A stretch of DNA of 64,000 nt, from the NCBI GenBank assembly GCA_010645155.1, contig CM021319.1:8441522-8505521 (forward strand), read 5' to 3'. Both the position numbers and the translations under genes were made by a program. The notes beneath the pieces were generated by a model. The model ran no database searches and was not told the DNA's origin. It worked only from the letters and a program-made list of their open reading frames with translations. Numbering within the stretch: the stretch's first letter is position 1; each line of letters begins with the position of its first letter. Origin of the DNA: Tigriopus japonicus (taxonomy: Eukaryota; Arthropoda; Copepoda; Harpacticoida; Harpacticidae). Positions 48,401 through 61,923 of this stretch are shown here, in pieces.

Positions 48401-51400
48401 AATTTCTTCAACAGGGAAGTGGACCTTCTTACGGTACTGAATGGCTCTTTCTGAACGTATTCGTTTACGATGAGATCTAGGTTCATTATGGGGTTGGGTT
48501 GGATAATCACCCCTTAGCGCACTTCGCTCTTCTAGTATGTATGTATACACTCGTCGTATGTACTATATACGCACATAAGTCAGTAGGCAGGACAGATTTA
48601 AAACCAAGCCAAAGTGTCTCGTTAAGGTGGTCAATCCCATGGAGCGTGAACCGCCATGAGAAGCTGGAAGTGTAGCATTTCCTATGCATTGAGACAGATA
48701 CAGATTGATATCAACCCTTCAGGGTAGAAGTGCTTCAAACATCCCGAGTTTGTGACCTCATTTGGAAGTGATTGGTTTGCATGCGTTTGCCTTGGGGCTG
48801 GACAATGATCACCAATGCCAATCGAGTAGTTCATTAAAATCTGATAAATTATCCCACGGTACCTTCACTAAACGGAGAAGGCATGCAGATATGCCTAAAG
48901 TACAACAACAACATGAACATGCAGCCAAATTTTGACTTGACCATGCAAACGAAATTGTCTCGATAACTTCCTCGTCCAAAGGCGGGAAAGAATATCCCTG
49001 AAACCGGCATAAACTTCAGCCACTGATTTTGATCCATAGCTTTGTTGTATTCTAGTACGACGTGCAATGGAATCCCCCTGTAATGCTTCATCGTCAAGGT
49101 TGTTACGATGGTTGGAGAGGATTTCGTTTCGGTCGCTGGACGTTTTGGGATGGAAAATTCTTAATGCCTCCATACAGGAGGTGGACATCGGACCAAAAAA
49201 GTGATTCTAGGAAATCAACTAGCGAAACGAAAAATCACAAACTCGCGTGCATATGCAAGTTCAACCATGGCATTGTATCCTGATAGATAAACCTCTGGCT
49301 TCGAAATAAAACCTACCCACGATTGCCTGGCAGGGGGTTAGCCATTCGCACCCCACCCTTTATGAGGATTATCCTCCTGAAACTGAATCCACATGGCACA
49401 AATGACGAGCATCTACTACGTACATCCATACATCCACACAGAGGCTTCGTTGATGACAGTAATGACGACATAGATGGTGAGGGTGTACTAGGTACTAGTA
49501 GGAAGGAGAATGGCGAAGATAGACCGACAATTGTCTGCTCAATGCGTGTATGTATGTCCCTATTTGCCCGTCGTTGATCGGAGACCCCCCACCTTAATAG
49601 CGACGAGCTTAGGTTCACTTTGCCAAAAACCGTAATTCTTGTGAATCCATCCATCCATTTGAGAATGTCGGTCCGAGTTGAGCCTTGCCAAAGCACTACA
49701 TAAACATGCCGCTTACAATATCAATTTTACGTTTGATTCGGATGGTTATTTCGAACTCAATCAGTTTTCTGAGAATGAGATTAAGGCACCCACATGAAGT
49801 GTGTGGCTTTTGACAGGCTTGAGACGTGCTTGCTTGTCACTCCATATCTACCTCGGATTACCTGTTTGTAACGGAATGGCCTTGTTAAGAAACAAAGTGT
49901 TCCATTTTTGCCCAAAAAGGTTATTAGATTATTTCATGACAAGAAATTGCTTCTGTTGGTGTTTAGTTATTCTTTCAGAATTGAATGAATGAATTTGAAG
50001 TTTAATTTTTGGAGGCTTTTAAGAGGGATCACAAAATAAATGAATTGGCACAACAGAGTGGGGCACTAATTATGAAAGTAGGTACGAAACAAAACGTAAC
50101 CGGAAAAAATGGCCCACAAACTGCATAACATTTAAGATACGCGAGCACGTCGAAATTTATTTTGAGAAGTAAAAAAGGAAGATATGAATATGAAGTTTAA
50201 AAATTGGCACGTAGAAAGAGAGTAACATTGAGAGACAGGAGGTCAGGTGTTAAGGACATTTGGAAGTATGAGTGGATTGACTTTGCATGGGCTGATTGAG
50301 CGACAGTATCAAAATACAGAGATATGTTGCACGACCTGCTTGAAAAGTTTAGGATTCGTGTTTCATGTTCTCGAAAAACTCGTACCTTCCACCTTGTCTT
50401 GCCTACTATTGAAACGAGGTCAAGTTTTAACCCATTCCTGTGCGGTTAGCCTGTTGAAATCAAAACAAGAAATACTGTTCACAGCTTAAAGCTGATAACC
50501 CCAAATTTTTTTTAGCTGTTTTGCGTAGTTGAAGCATATTCCAATTCAATTCATTCAATCCAATAACCATTGAAGCATGGTTATTTCTACTTTGTCTTAT
50601 TGTACTTCCACTATGCTTCAAATGAACTTCCAAATCCCCTCAACAACTTGCTTAAGATTGATTCTCCAGAAGATAAACGTAAATAAATTACCACCGAAAT
50701 AAATAAGTAGGGGTCTTTCTTTGGTAGAGATGAACTAAATTGTTTAACAGAAATCTAAATTCTTAAGACTTCTATTTATCCATGTAACAAGTAATGGGTG
50801 AATAGTATCTTAAGACGGAAGTTTTCTCTCTCTCCGTTTTCCACGGCAGCGCTTGTCTCCTTTGATCTCTCCGTAGAAAATCAAAATGGACTTGACAATT
50901 AATTAGGTGAAAAGCTTTATAAAAGCCTGCTCAATTGGGCGAATTTGGTGATTCTATTGTCGTTTTTGGTTTTGTGGGCTGTATTGCAAAATGCGTTGTT
51001 TTATTTAACCGCCAATCTTATTGCATTTCCATCAGTCTTTTTTATGGTAGGGTTTTGGTGCTTTTATAAGCTTTTTTGCTTTTTAGTGTGCTTTCATTTT
51101 TCCGGCAATTTACGTGTACTTTTTTCTAGATGTGCATTTTTTTCTCTTTTGGGTTAGTTTTGCTTAAAGTTCGACATCTGTTTATTTTGCCATTTTCCGG
51201 AAAATGTGAATGTGTAACGCATGTCATAATTTTTTTAAAAGAAAAGGACTTTTTGGGAACAAATTCTAGGGACAAATTAAATTTGCATGATGTTTAATAA
51301 TTGGTTTGCCGATCGAAATTTACAGTTGCAACATAATACTGACTTTGACTTTGATCACAAAGTAATTTATATAAAAGGATAAACTATGCTATAATTTCAA

Positions 51401-54400
51401 GCATAACATTTTTTTGGACCAAGTTGATTCTTCTCTCGTCCATTCGTTTAGGATTTCTTCGGATCAGAAATATGCATTCCTGATGCGTCCACGAGTTCAT
51501 TTCATACCAAAGTAGAACTCGTGATGAAATAAACTTCAGAAGCACGGCTTGAAATGTAATGATCCATTTTTAGTCACGTTTTTTGCGAAGCCTCTAATCG
51601 AGGGGTAAAACACACATTTTTGCAGAATTTATGTTGTCCAACGATTGCAACTAATTCTCTTGTGTTCGAGTTGATGGATGAGGTAATATCCATTTGTTCC
51701 GATTCCTATTTCGACCAACGTGCATAAATGTCTATCTCTTCCTGAATAATATGTGAACGAAAGCCTTGCTTTAACTTCATTTCAGTCTAAAATGATAAAA
51801 TATGAAAAACTCCACATTCTTTTCATATCCTAAAGATCCAATACCTGCTTGATTCGCTCGCTTTTTTTTACCCGCGTCTAAGCTTCGTTATCATTGGCAT
51901 GTTGAGACAGATCCAATTAATCCCGTCCTTCAATCACATGAAACATTCGGGCAAAATTGACTGATGCATCGATGCATCGAGACAACTATAAAAAGTGATG
52001 ACTAGGCATTGATTTTGCAACAAATACTTCATCTAATGGAAAGCTTTAATTCAAAAAAATATCCCAATGATAATGGACAACTCGTTTCCTTCCGCTGAGC
52101 ATTCATGTCTTTGACCACTTCAAACTAGTAAATGATGGGCGTGAAATGAAGTGCAAAATTAAATGCTCATCATGCCATGATTCGTCATTTGAGCTTGAAC
52201 GCTAATATCTCTATTTTTACCCTCAAGTGACGGGATAATGACCCATTTCGTCACGATTTAGGGTTACAAGACCCATGTTGTCGGGTTTGCAAAGGATAAA
52301 AATACTCCAAAAATACCTAGCAGAGCCATTATGATGATTTATTACTATTCAATGGCCGAATTCCGCTTTGTCTTTGGTAAAAAGAGGCTAGGTTAAGAGT
52401 AAACTAGTTCAAAATAAGAAAATGGCATGCTGAAAATAAAAAAAAACAATAACAAATTCCCTTTTCAACTTTCTTTTATTAAGTGTTTTTGTTATTACGA
52501 GACACAAGTTTGTTATAATCTAAAAACATTGATTGAAGCGTTAAAATATCGAGCAAATTCAAGACGGATTTTTATGACACATAATTGAACTGAAGGGTTA
52601 TGTTATATCTCATTTTAGGGTACATGTACCATAGTCAATTGGTTGGATGAGAACAAAATAGAACTATCCAAAGAATTCAATGAAAGATCGGTTTAATGAG
52701 ACATAACAAGATAACATAAATGTGCAGGTAACATGTCACCTATGGAATAGACTGCAGATTTGTCGTGGTACTCATTTCAAACTTTTAAGTAATGCAAATC
52801 GTTCAAGTTCACCGAAGAGGGTCTGTTTGTTGCCCACATTCGTTCGTTTTTGGGAAGAAAGATGATGTCGGAAGCAAAGTCGTGCTTATGATTAATTTGG
52901 GGAAGTAACGACTTAATGGTTGGGCAAACAGAAACGGGGCCACGGATTGCAGCATGCCATATCGGTACGGTGAGCACACTTGTCCAATAACTACAATGTT
53001 ATTAATGCCTCATTCACTAGGCCATCTCGCAATGTCTCTCAAGATGATTGGAATGTCGACTACCTAACTGTAAGCTCTCGATAATGAGCCGAAACGGACT
53101 CATTGGTTAATTATTATCATGACCATCCCAACAACAGCTGGAGGATTCTATTCTTCCATGAACTAAGGTTATAATCAATATCACTACTTGTCCGGAATCG
53201 CAGAGGGAGGTCGACGACCCGATTGAGTACCCGACACTCCTCAACATTTAGACTTTCAGTCATTACTCATTTGTCATGGCCAAGCTCAAAAGTGTGAGCA
53301 CGGAACTGAATTGAAAGAGCTATCTATCTCAGTTTGTAAGCTCGTAATCTCAAAGCATCGCTTGTTTGGGTGAGGTGAAGTAATGCAAATAGGTTTTGGG
53401 GAGCGTCAGTCAGTGTTTGAGATTTACAACAACCGTTTTGTGAGAGATAGACATATACGTACCAACCACACCCACGAACACGTCCAGACACGAATCGTTT
53501 TGGGCAAGTCTGGTTTTATTTCTAATCTTGATTGGACCTCAATCATTCCCAGGAATGTGTGTACGGTGTACGTACCTTTAGAGTCCGGAAATGGTTGCCA
53601 TTCCCCAAGAAAGGGGTGAATGTTTATGATGTTTATGAGCAAGACTGGAATTGAACCTGATTGCAGAGGATCATTAATTAGGATATGTGTAAACGTTCCA
53701 AAGAATCCGGTTCGAATCTATGCAGAATCTACCCTCAAACATCACCATGGCCAAGACAATGGCCGTGCTGAATACGAGTAATCAAAATTGTGCTCGTCAT
53801 CACCGTGAACCAATTTACGGCTAATTTGAACTCTTCCAGTCATCTTGCATGGATGCACTTGAATCATAACAACGAAAACCCTTTAGGTCTTCACATCTGA
53901 CGGTGCATTGTGTCTATTTTTATAGCAAATTTCATCTTTTGATATTCTGTATGGTTGGTGTGGACGATGCTCTCAAGCACATGTTTCTTTTGTCGGTTCA
54001 AGTCAGCCCAAAAATTGCAAATCCGCGCATTTTGCTTTGAATAGCTTGTCTTGAAAGGCTATTTGGTGCTATTCTGGGTATTGCAAATTTGTGTTCAATC
54101 AGTTATAAAGATTCCGTTGGAATGTTTTTGTTGCATTTGGTCATCAATTTATTCCGATGGCGACAAAAATTGGTCTAAAATCACACCAAGGATGCTTGGT
54201 CATAAACAATAGAAGACATTCAAGGGAAAAAACAAATTACAGTCTATCAGGGCAATCAAATAAAGCTCCATGAATCGGAACACGTTCACTTAAGCTCTAC
54301 GCATCGAATTCCCTTGAAGATCTCGTCTCCATCTCAGATTCCAATAGGATTAGGCCCACGGATAATTTTTCTTCATTTAGATTCGAATCAGTTGAAGCAA

Positions 54401-57400
54401 ACGCGTTGAAGAACACATCTCATTTCTCTGAAAAAGGACTCCCAATGGTTGACCGTGGAATGCAAAGGAACATATCTCCTCTTAAAGGGTGAAAGAATGA
54501 ACCGGGGAATGCTTTCAATGTGATAAATGGCACGAGACAAAGCTCCATCGCAAGTTCAGTTTAACCAACTCTTTCTGTAAGATAAAGAGAGATCTTGAAG
54601 CTTGATTCGCAATGGTCTGTAATGAACCACAGACGTCTGCTGGCACTCCCATGTAATTCTTCAAAATAGCTCATGGGCCCACCATGTCTTTCATGGAGGT
54701 CTGAGTTTTAGTTTTTTCCCACCGTGTCTCGTTCACGTCTTGCCGATTAAAATTGGGTTTCACGCCAAGATTTGAAATACCAATCTCCATTCGTCATGGT
54801 TCATATGCAAAGATTGTAACGGGGTCCGATTGTGGCTAAATGGCGATATCCTTGTCCGAGATCTCATTCATATTATTAGTCTCATCGTCATCTTCCACTT
54901 CCTCACGGTCTCCATCTCTATTGAGATAAGGAGCATTACAAGCCACAACGAGTCCCCGAAAACAATATGCTCTGTCAAAGTCATGAATTCCTAACTGGAT
55001 CTTCAACATACGTTCGCGATCATCATGACACTCGTAAAGCACTCAGACACAGCGAGAACCCAAGTACGAATGGTTTGGGTATGGCTGGGTGGGGTTCTTG
55101 AGCAATCGGTAAGTCCGAATTAAAGCTTTTGACCAAATCCATAAAAGTGCGGAGGGATTATGAGAGATGACTCGCTGGACATCCGTTACGATCCATGAAA
55201 ATCCGGGATCATCAGGGAGCACACGGAGCCATTAGATATTCATTTGAACCCATGACTCGGCCCAATTGTTATTGTTTCCCAAAACTAGAAGATCAATATA
55301 TCACCCGGAGTCCTATGATGCGTTAGATATCCGGTAAAAACTGGAAGCATCACCCCCAAACACAGTTATCAAAACCATTTCAGATCGGTTGAGGAGGTAA
55401 AGCCTGCATTCGTAATTTTTATTCATGAGTGATGCTAGTTGTTTAGTCATATTTCACGAGTGTTTGATCAGTTCCTGTTGCTCACTAGAGGTGCCCAGTA
55501 GGAAATGGAATCCATGGGCATGGCCAAGAATGAATCAGAGATCCCATACAGAGATAATGAGTACAATTAGATCAAGGAAGGCACTTCCCATTACAAGAGG
55601 AGTCTTGGATGCCAAGAAATGCAACGGGCACACTACGTGCTATGCTACACTAGGTGTGTAGACAATGTGGAAGTTAAATCATAGACCAATCGAGTGGAAT
55701 GATGCGAAGATCTTGGTGCAGTTGATCTGATGAAGATGCCTTTCAACATAATTCAATTACAGAGAAGTTGCCAAAGGGATTTATGCCGAGGAGAGGCGTG
55801 ATTGATGGTGATCGGATTTGGTACCGTAGGTTGACAATACTCTACTTGGCAAGATTCTCACATTGTCCATGGATGGATTTGAATCATTTCAATATCGACA
55901 TCTGTGATTAAAAATAAAAAAGGGTATCTTGGATATCGTTAGAAAAAGGGTTATTTTGTTCTCATGAAATAATTCTGTATTTAATGAACGTGTCGTTAAA
56001 ATCACTGAAGCTTTAGTGGTTTTTACATTCATCACATTCCGACTTTTTAAGAGTAAGTATATTGAATTTTCAATGGGGGAAACCCCTTTTCAAAGCAACA
56101 TTTGGCCATAAGTTGGCAATTTATTTTGAGATTGGAAGTCACAAAAACCTTTCAAGGTAAGTACTTCTAAGTATAAACAATAGTGATGTCCTTGGGGGCA
56201 CGAACCAATGATCAATTATTTAACTGAACTGTTGACAAAAAAAGAGTTATCATTCCTGGTTAGAAATATTACAGGTAACTTTTAAGAGTACATAACCTTA
56301 TATGCTGTGTTTGAGATATCTATTGATAGAAAGATTGTTATCATTATTGTAGCATGACCGAGAGTGTTGGTTGCTGACTAGATCATTTATTCTCATTGAG
56401 CGAGGTTTATATACAAACATATTTATGACTAGAAGTGAGCACGAGCATATTAGAAGGAGCAAAGCGGGAATACTACAATTATTAGCTAACTTTAACACAT
56501 CTTAATATCGGGATGACAAACTTTTGGAAATGATCCCCAAAACGCCCAAATTTGAAGTACGAGACGTGGTTGGATCAGATTCCAAGCTCAGCCCAGAACT
56601 TTGAATGAACAAGTGGGTGAGCGATGATAATAATCACTCTGATTAATAACAAAATACGTAGGACACGATGGAAAAGAGCCTTGATTGCATGACTGTTCTG
56701 TAATTTGGGAGTCGACATAGATCGTTGATGAAGTGCTCTCATCGTGTCAAGTTCTGAAGAGCTATTCCGAGAATCTGGCTTGAAAAATGATGCTCGAGCC
56801 GTCCTTGGTGGTCAATCAATTATATCCTCCTTAAATGGCTGACATTCCAGAAACTCATTGGTGAAGAAAACCCCCAGAATGTCTCGAGTTCCGATCTGAG
56901 CATGTCCTCTCGGAAGCAGAGACGTTTCACAAGGTCAATCATAATTGTATAAACAACCTATAAAACATGGGCAATAATGCTCTTCATTTGTGGAATGTTT
57001 TTGCAACTCCACCTGCTTAATTTATCCTATGATGGCTATTGTTCAGCACTTTAAGTGAAGTCTTTTGAGTAGGATGTAAAAAGCGGAATGGTCATTGAGA
57101 AATAGTAGTGGCAGCGATCGTTCTTTTTTGGACGAGTAGAAGGCATGTGACAGGATGATGAGACAGGATACTTGACACGATTGCTTTTTTGCTTGAAAAT
57201 AATAGGCATTATGAAGGCTGGAAAACTGGTTTCGAGCTCTCAAATTGGCAATTATATGAGAGTTTGCGTGAACGGAGGGAGGGGACATGCAACTTCTCCT
57301 CATGTCGAACTCTGCTCAGACCAGCCTAACGGACAAGAAGGCCTGATGAGATACGAAAATCAGTACCGTCTACGTTAATTGGTATTGGCCTAGGGCCTGT

Positions 57401-57935
57401 CTCGATCTCGGTTAGCCATTGTGCAATTTTATGGGGAGGGGAGGTATTTCTTTGGGTAAATTGAAAAGTGGAGGCCAAGAGCGGTTTTGCTCTCCATAGT
57501 ACTCGTACACTTATTCGATTAATGAATGGAGATGTGTTATGTAAACGGGGATGATTAGATTGTGATTATCTATACAGACTGTCTTTTTGAATCAGATGGG
57601 TTCATAAACACTTTATGCTACAAAAAGAAGGTTGCATGTTCATTGCACTGGTTCAAAAAGCTCAAGCAAACCCAAAGTGAAGACAAGTAAACACTCAAGT
57701 ACAATCAAAGCTGGAAATGATAATTTAGATGTAAAAATAAATCTTACTAAAAGAGAATACGTATTGATGCCAACCAATATGCTCATTTATTACTTGGCGT
57801 CTATTGATGTCACAATAATGTTGCTACTGAAAGACGACGTTGTTGAATCAAGCTTTTTTGACGATTTTTTTTTCGGATCGTCAGCTACAATTGAATCGGT
57901 AGATTTGGAGAGAGGAGACTTTTAAACCGTTACTT

Positions 57936-58339
57936 AATCCAAGAACCACTGAGTTTCACTGGACTGAGAGGCTAATGAAAAGAATCATGATCTCTTGTAG
58001 GAACAAAACAATCACGTTCTTCTAAAAATAAGACCTGGTATTGGTTGACTTAAACTTGTATTTCAATTTTCAGCTTAATCGAACATCGGAGTCAAAAGTT
58101 ATGGTAATTTTATACCACAAAAGGGCGAGCTCATTCATTCTATGCTCTCTGCAGTACATAAGTTTGAGAAGGCATAACTTTTCACTCCGTCATTAATTGA
58201 GCTGAAAATTGAAATGCGTCGTCTACTGAATACAAGCAAGGTTTGTTTTGTAGCAGAACGCAATTAAATTAATCCTTTTGGAAATCAAAATTCTCATCCT
58301 TAGCCTGCCACTACAGCAATTCAGTACTTCTTGCTTAAT
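57936..58339. mobile_element. Fold-back (MITE-like) element, copy 2
   Basis: It is related to 27512-27975. It shares TATTTCAATTTTCAGCT, ACCACAAAAGGGCG, CATTCATTCTATGCTCTC and TACATAAGTTTGAGAAGGCA in the same order and orientation. Its ends are more decayed inverted repeats (left AAGAACCACTGAGTT against right CAATTCAGTACTTCTT). The left half of the central palindrome seen in copy 1 has been lost. No coding capacity. Confidence 0.65.
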
Positions 58340-60654
58340 TTCACTTGATTTAGTTTTGTTCAGTTATGGGTTTTGGTGTCAAGGAACTTTTAAATTACAT
58401 AATTTAATTCGAATTGATCAAAACCAGCATATTAGCGCAGGACTTTGAACCATTGCTTTTTATGATTTTGAGGCTTCATAACAGATGAACATAAATTGCA
58501 TGGTTAAAACTTTAGAAACAAATTTACTGTAGAGCTTATGAATGCCAAAATAACAATTATGAATTGCCCGCAAATTTCAGAGGTGCAGGAAATGCAGACA
58601 ACCCGTTTTTTTGATCATTAAAAGATAATTAAGTGTTCACGTCTTCGCAATCATTTTTGATCTTAAGGAAAGAGAAGTAAAATTGCACGTGAATAATCAA
58701 TTGAATCTTCATGATGGTTTTGGACTACTATTTTGGTTTGAAAGAGCGTTTGGCAGAGTCTTGAATATCTTCCTTCTGATGAAGTGCATTCCTTTTTGTT
58801 TGTTTCCTTTTGACCACACTCACTAATATATAATGGGAGCAAAACTACAGGAAAATTTGTACAATCTAGGCTCTATGGTGGACTTTTGCAGGTTGATCCA
58901 ACCACAACCAAATTTTTTGTAATTTTTAGTTATTTTCACCAACACAGAGTTGTAAGGATAGAGTACATGACCCAAAAATGTTTCCCTAAGAACTAAATAC
59001 TGAAAAGTCTAGAACCATGAAGCGTCCTTAGATCCACTTTCTTGAAATAACTGAGGCTCACAGCATACACTTTTGGCCACATGCGGACAGCCCAACGCTA
59101 CCTTTGATCTTTTGAGTTTTTTTCCTTGTTCAATCGTTTGAAGTAAAATTGCCCAGACGATTTTGACATCAGGTCAAGGATAACCAAGCTTGACAAACAC
59201 CATTTCCTTCCACCTACTTTTGGTTGCTTTGTTGGCTTGACACTCCATCACGTTATCATTTTTAATATCTCTGATCCCTTTAAGTTCACTGAATTGAATC
59301 AATCAACATCGAATTGAATAGTAAGATTATTTTAGGTACCTACTAGTCCAAATACAAGTAAAGTCATGCAACATTGAGTCCAAATGCAATATTTGAACAA
59401 TCCAAGCGGAATGATATTTAATCCTTGTCATAAAAATCATCAACACTTTACCTTAGTGAGTCAAAATTTGTATTTTTCCTTGTTATCTATAGTGTATTCT
59501 CAGACAATCCATTGACCTAAAACCACCTATTCCACGGCTTCAACCTTAGTTTTGCTTAATTGTAAAATAAAGAAATAACGGTATAGTCGAATGTGTCTTT
59601 GATGTTGTGGCTTGAAAGCACTATGATAAATATGTATTACTATTGACACTTTATTTTGTGGTACTTCCTCTTTTTGAGTTTTCTTGTAACTCGACTGCAA
59701 ATCCCACCAAAATAACCGACAAATACCGATCAAGACTTATCTCCGATTTTGCAATCCCATCATGGCTCTGTTATGTTTTACTCTTAGTAGGTTGGATATC
59801 ACTCTTCCTTGTTCTATAATCCACTTGTACACACACCTGATATCATCATTATCCAACCTCAGCCCCCGCTGATTGGTTCCGTTATCACTACTTTTCTTTG
59901 GGAGATCTCGTAAACATATCAGGCAATAACTCATCTACCTAGTTGATGGTGTACTAAGAGCCGAACAAATAGCCGCGCTCAAAGCGCTGACATTCCCTCC
60001 TTGATCACCATTTTGCACATTGAGCAACCGACTAATGGCGTACGATGTCCCGATTCGCGTTCAAAGCCCTCCGAAGGGGCTTGGCCGATTGAGAGACCAA
60101 CAACATAACCAAAAACCCAGCCGCTAATGTGGTTGGTTGCCGGTTGTTGACTTCAAAAGTTGCCTTGCGAGGGAACTGAATTGTTGGGCAAATGACCGAG
60201 GACAGAGCGGTTAGGGAAGAGGGATGCTTAGGTGTGAGGAACCTATAGGAGAAAGAGGAAGAGGCAGAGAGAGCCGTGGCCAAAAAAGAACCTCGCCCAG
60301 TTTAGGGATGCTTTTGCGTCAACGACCGACAACACTGAGGAGGCACTGGGTGTTGCGTTGTGTACGATCGTATGTTGACGAATGACGCAATTTCTAGGAA
60401 GCTGGCCGGAGATGCCTTCTTTCCGATATCATCCATATTTGTGAGCGATTAAGAGACTACGGTTCTTTTAGCAGTTATTTGGGCATCAGATCAGAGTAGT
60501 GTCCAAAGAAGGCGATCGGGTGGTTGAAAATGGGCCCTTGCAACACCTGTGTTGCTTTGCTCATTGTTAAGCCATTTTTCAGGGAGGGGCCGGAGAGTGA
60601 GGCCCACATTTTGAGCTTGAAATCTTAAGAGGGGGATGTACCCCAAAATTCATT

Positions 60655-60688
60655 TATAAGGTAACTTTGGCGAGATTGTAAGTCAGTT
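60655..60688 (+). promoter_or_regulatory. Core promoter of the Pro/Tyr-rich secreted protein gene
   Basis: TATAAG (60655-60660) lies exactly 30 bp upstream of the A of a TCAGTT arthropod initiator (60683-60688, A at 60685). The predicted 5' UTR is 60 nt. Confidence 0.85.
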
Positions 60689-60744
60689 CCAATTTGACCA
60701 TCTTGCAGAGAATATCATCTCCTCTTGAAATCCAACTCCCCAAC

Positions 60745-61923
60745 ATGAAGGTACAACTTAAAAAAGCAGCATTTACCTAACATTACGCTTTCAATGTACC
60801 CCATCCCTTTAAAAGATTTTCATATTAATCTATATTTCATATTTGCTTTTAGTGCTGCGTTGCCCTGGCTGCTCTTTTACCCCTTGTGGCGGCTCTTCCT
60901 AATACTGGATCATATGCCTCCTTCACTCACCATGGCAAGTCCTATGGCTATGGTACCCAGAATGGAGAGCACTCTGAGCCCCTTTACTACTCGCCCAAGC
61001 CCACAAAGGCTCCTTACAAACCTCATGAACCCGCCTATAAGCCTCATGAGCCCACCTACACTCCTAAACCTTACCACCCAGAGCCTTCCTACAAGCCCGA
61101 GCCTTACCATCCGGAGCCTTCTTACAAACCAGAGCCTTACCGTCCTGAGCCTTACCACCATGCCCCCGCTTACAAGCCTGAACCTTATCACCCCGAGCCC
61201 GCCTACAAGCCCGCCCCGTCTTACCACCATCAACCTAGTTACCACCAAGAGCCCAAGTACGGTTATGAGCAACCCAAGCACAACTGCACCGTCGAGAATG
61301 TGACCGAACAGGGCGATATCTGCACACCCGCTTTCAAGACTGAATGCGAGGATGTGGAGCTTCCCATCAAGAAGATCATCGATGGAGAGTACTGTTATGA
61401 CGTGTCCCGCACTGTGTGCACCGAATCTATCGAGGAAGTCGACAACGAGGTCTGTTCTTACACCTATGAGAAGAAATACGAAGACACCACTGCTCAAACC
61501 GTCGAGGTCACTTTCAAGAAGGAGAGCAGCGTCCAAATGGTGACGGTGTGCCAACCCGGATATGGTCATGGATACCAGGCCTACGGACACCAATACTGCA
61601 AGGAGGTGGCTCAAGAGACCCTATACAATGTGCCCGTGGTTACTCCTTTGGATGTGGATGTCCGTGTGGGATACCCCGAGCCCGTCAAGGCCTGTGTGAA
61701 CAAGCCCATCTCTCTGCCCCAGATCTCTTGCGAGGTCGTGACTGAAAACAAGTGCGTGGTCCAGCCTCAAATTGAAGAGGCCACCGAGACCGTCCAGAAG
61801 TGTGTCACCTCTTTGGGTGAGCCTGCCTGCCAAAATGTTAAGGGTCCCGTGCCCAAGCAAAGTTGTGTTGAGATTGTTTACGGTTATGCCGAAGACGCTC
61901 ACAAACAGGAGTACGCCCAATAA
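60745..61923 (+). CDS. Secreted Pro/Tyr-repeat, cysteine-rich structural protein
   Basis: Exon 1 is ATGAAG (60745-60750), the intron 60751-60852 is 102 bp (AAG|GTACAA to TTTTAG, phase 0), and exon 2 is 60853-61923, giving 358 aa. Residues 1-17 (MKCCVALAALLPLVAAL) are a signal peptide. Residues 45-145 are a low-complexity repeat of YKPEPYHPEP-type units rich in Pro, Tyr, His and Glu. Residues 147-340 hold 14 cysteines; six from 147 to 203 and six from 283 to 340 have nearly the same spacing (C-x11-C-x7-C-x15-C-x7or8-C-x11-C), with two more at 235 and 251. Two N-glycosylation sequons (NCT, NVT) begin the Cys region. The layout fits an arthropod extracellular matrix, cuticle or secreted adhesive protein; I cannot name the family. 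The two-codon first exon and TATA/Inr promoter resemble the cuticle genes. Minus-strand open frames here are shadows. Confidence 0.9.

Larger units (their letters stand above)
45394..60744. other. Gene-poor 15-kb stretch
   Basis: Apart from the cuticle gene 2 promoter, the second fold-back element copy (57936-58339) and the promoter of the gene at 60745, I recognise nothing. All open frames are below about 130 codons, many start at non-ATG codons, and none shows a known domain or a matching splice partner. Exons too short to see by eye, non-coding RNAs or distant enhancers cannot be excluded. Confidence 0.55.

Noticed and set aside
48320..48550. Charged 76-codon minus-strand frame (IIGQGDLILIRDG), considered as a transposon protein remnant
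   Set aside because: No diagnostic motif, neighbouring frames do not continue it, and no terminal repeats are seen.
54836..55042. Acidic 68-codon minus-strand frame, considered as an exon
   Set aside because: It lacks an ATG (a stop lies directly upstream) and has no convincing acceptor.
60032..60283. 83-codon minus-strand frame, considered as a divergent gene sharing the 60.7-kb promoter region
   Set aside because: It does not begin at ATG and shows no domain or splice support.
60910..61614. 234-codon minus-strand frame over the Pro/Tyr-rich gene
   Set aside because: It is a shadow of the Pro/Tyr repeat, lacks a promoter, and the plus-strand frame has a signal peptide and ordered cysteines.
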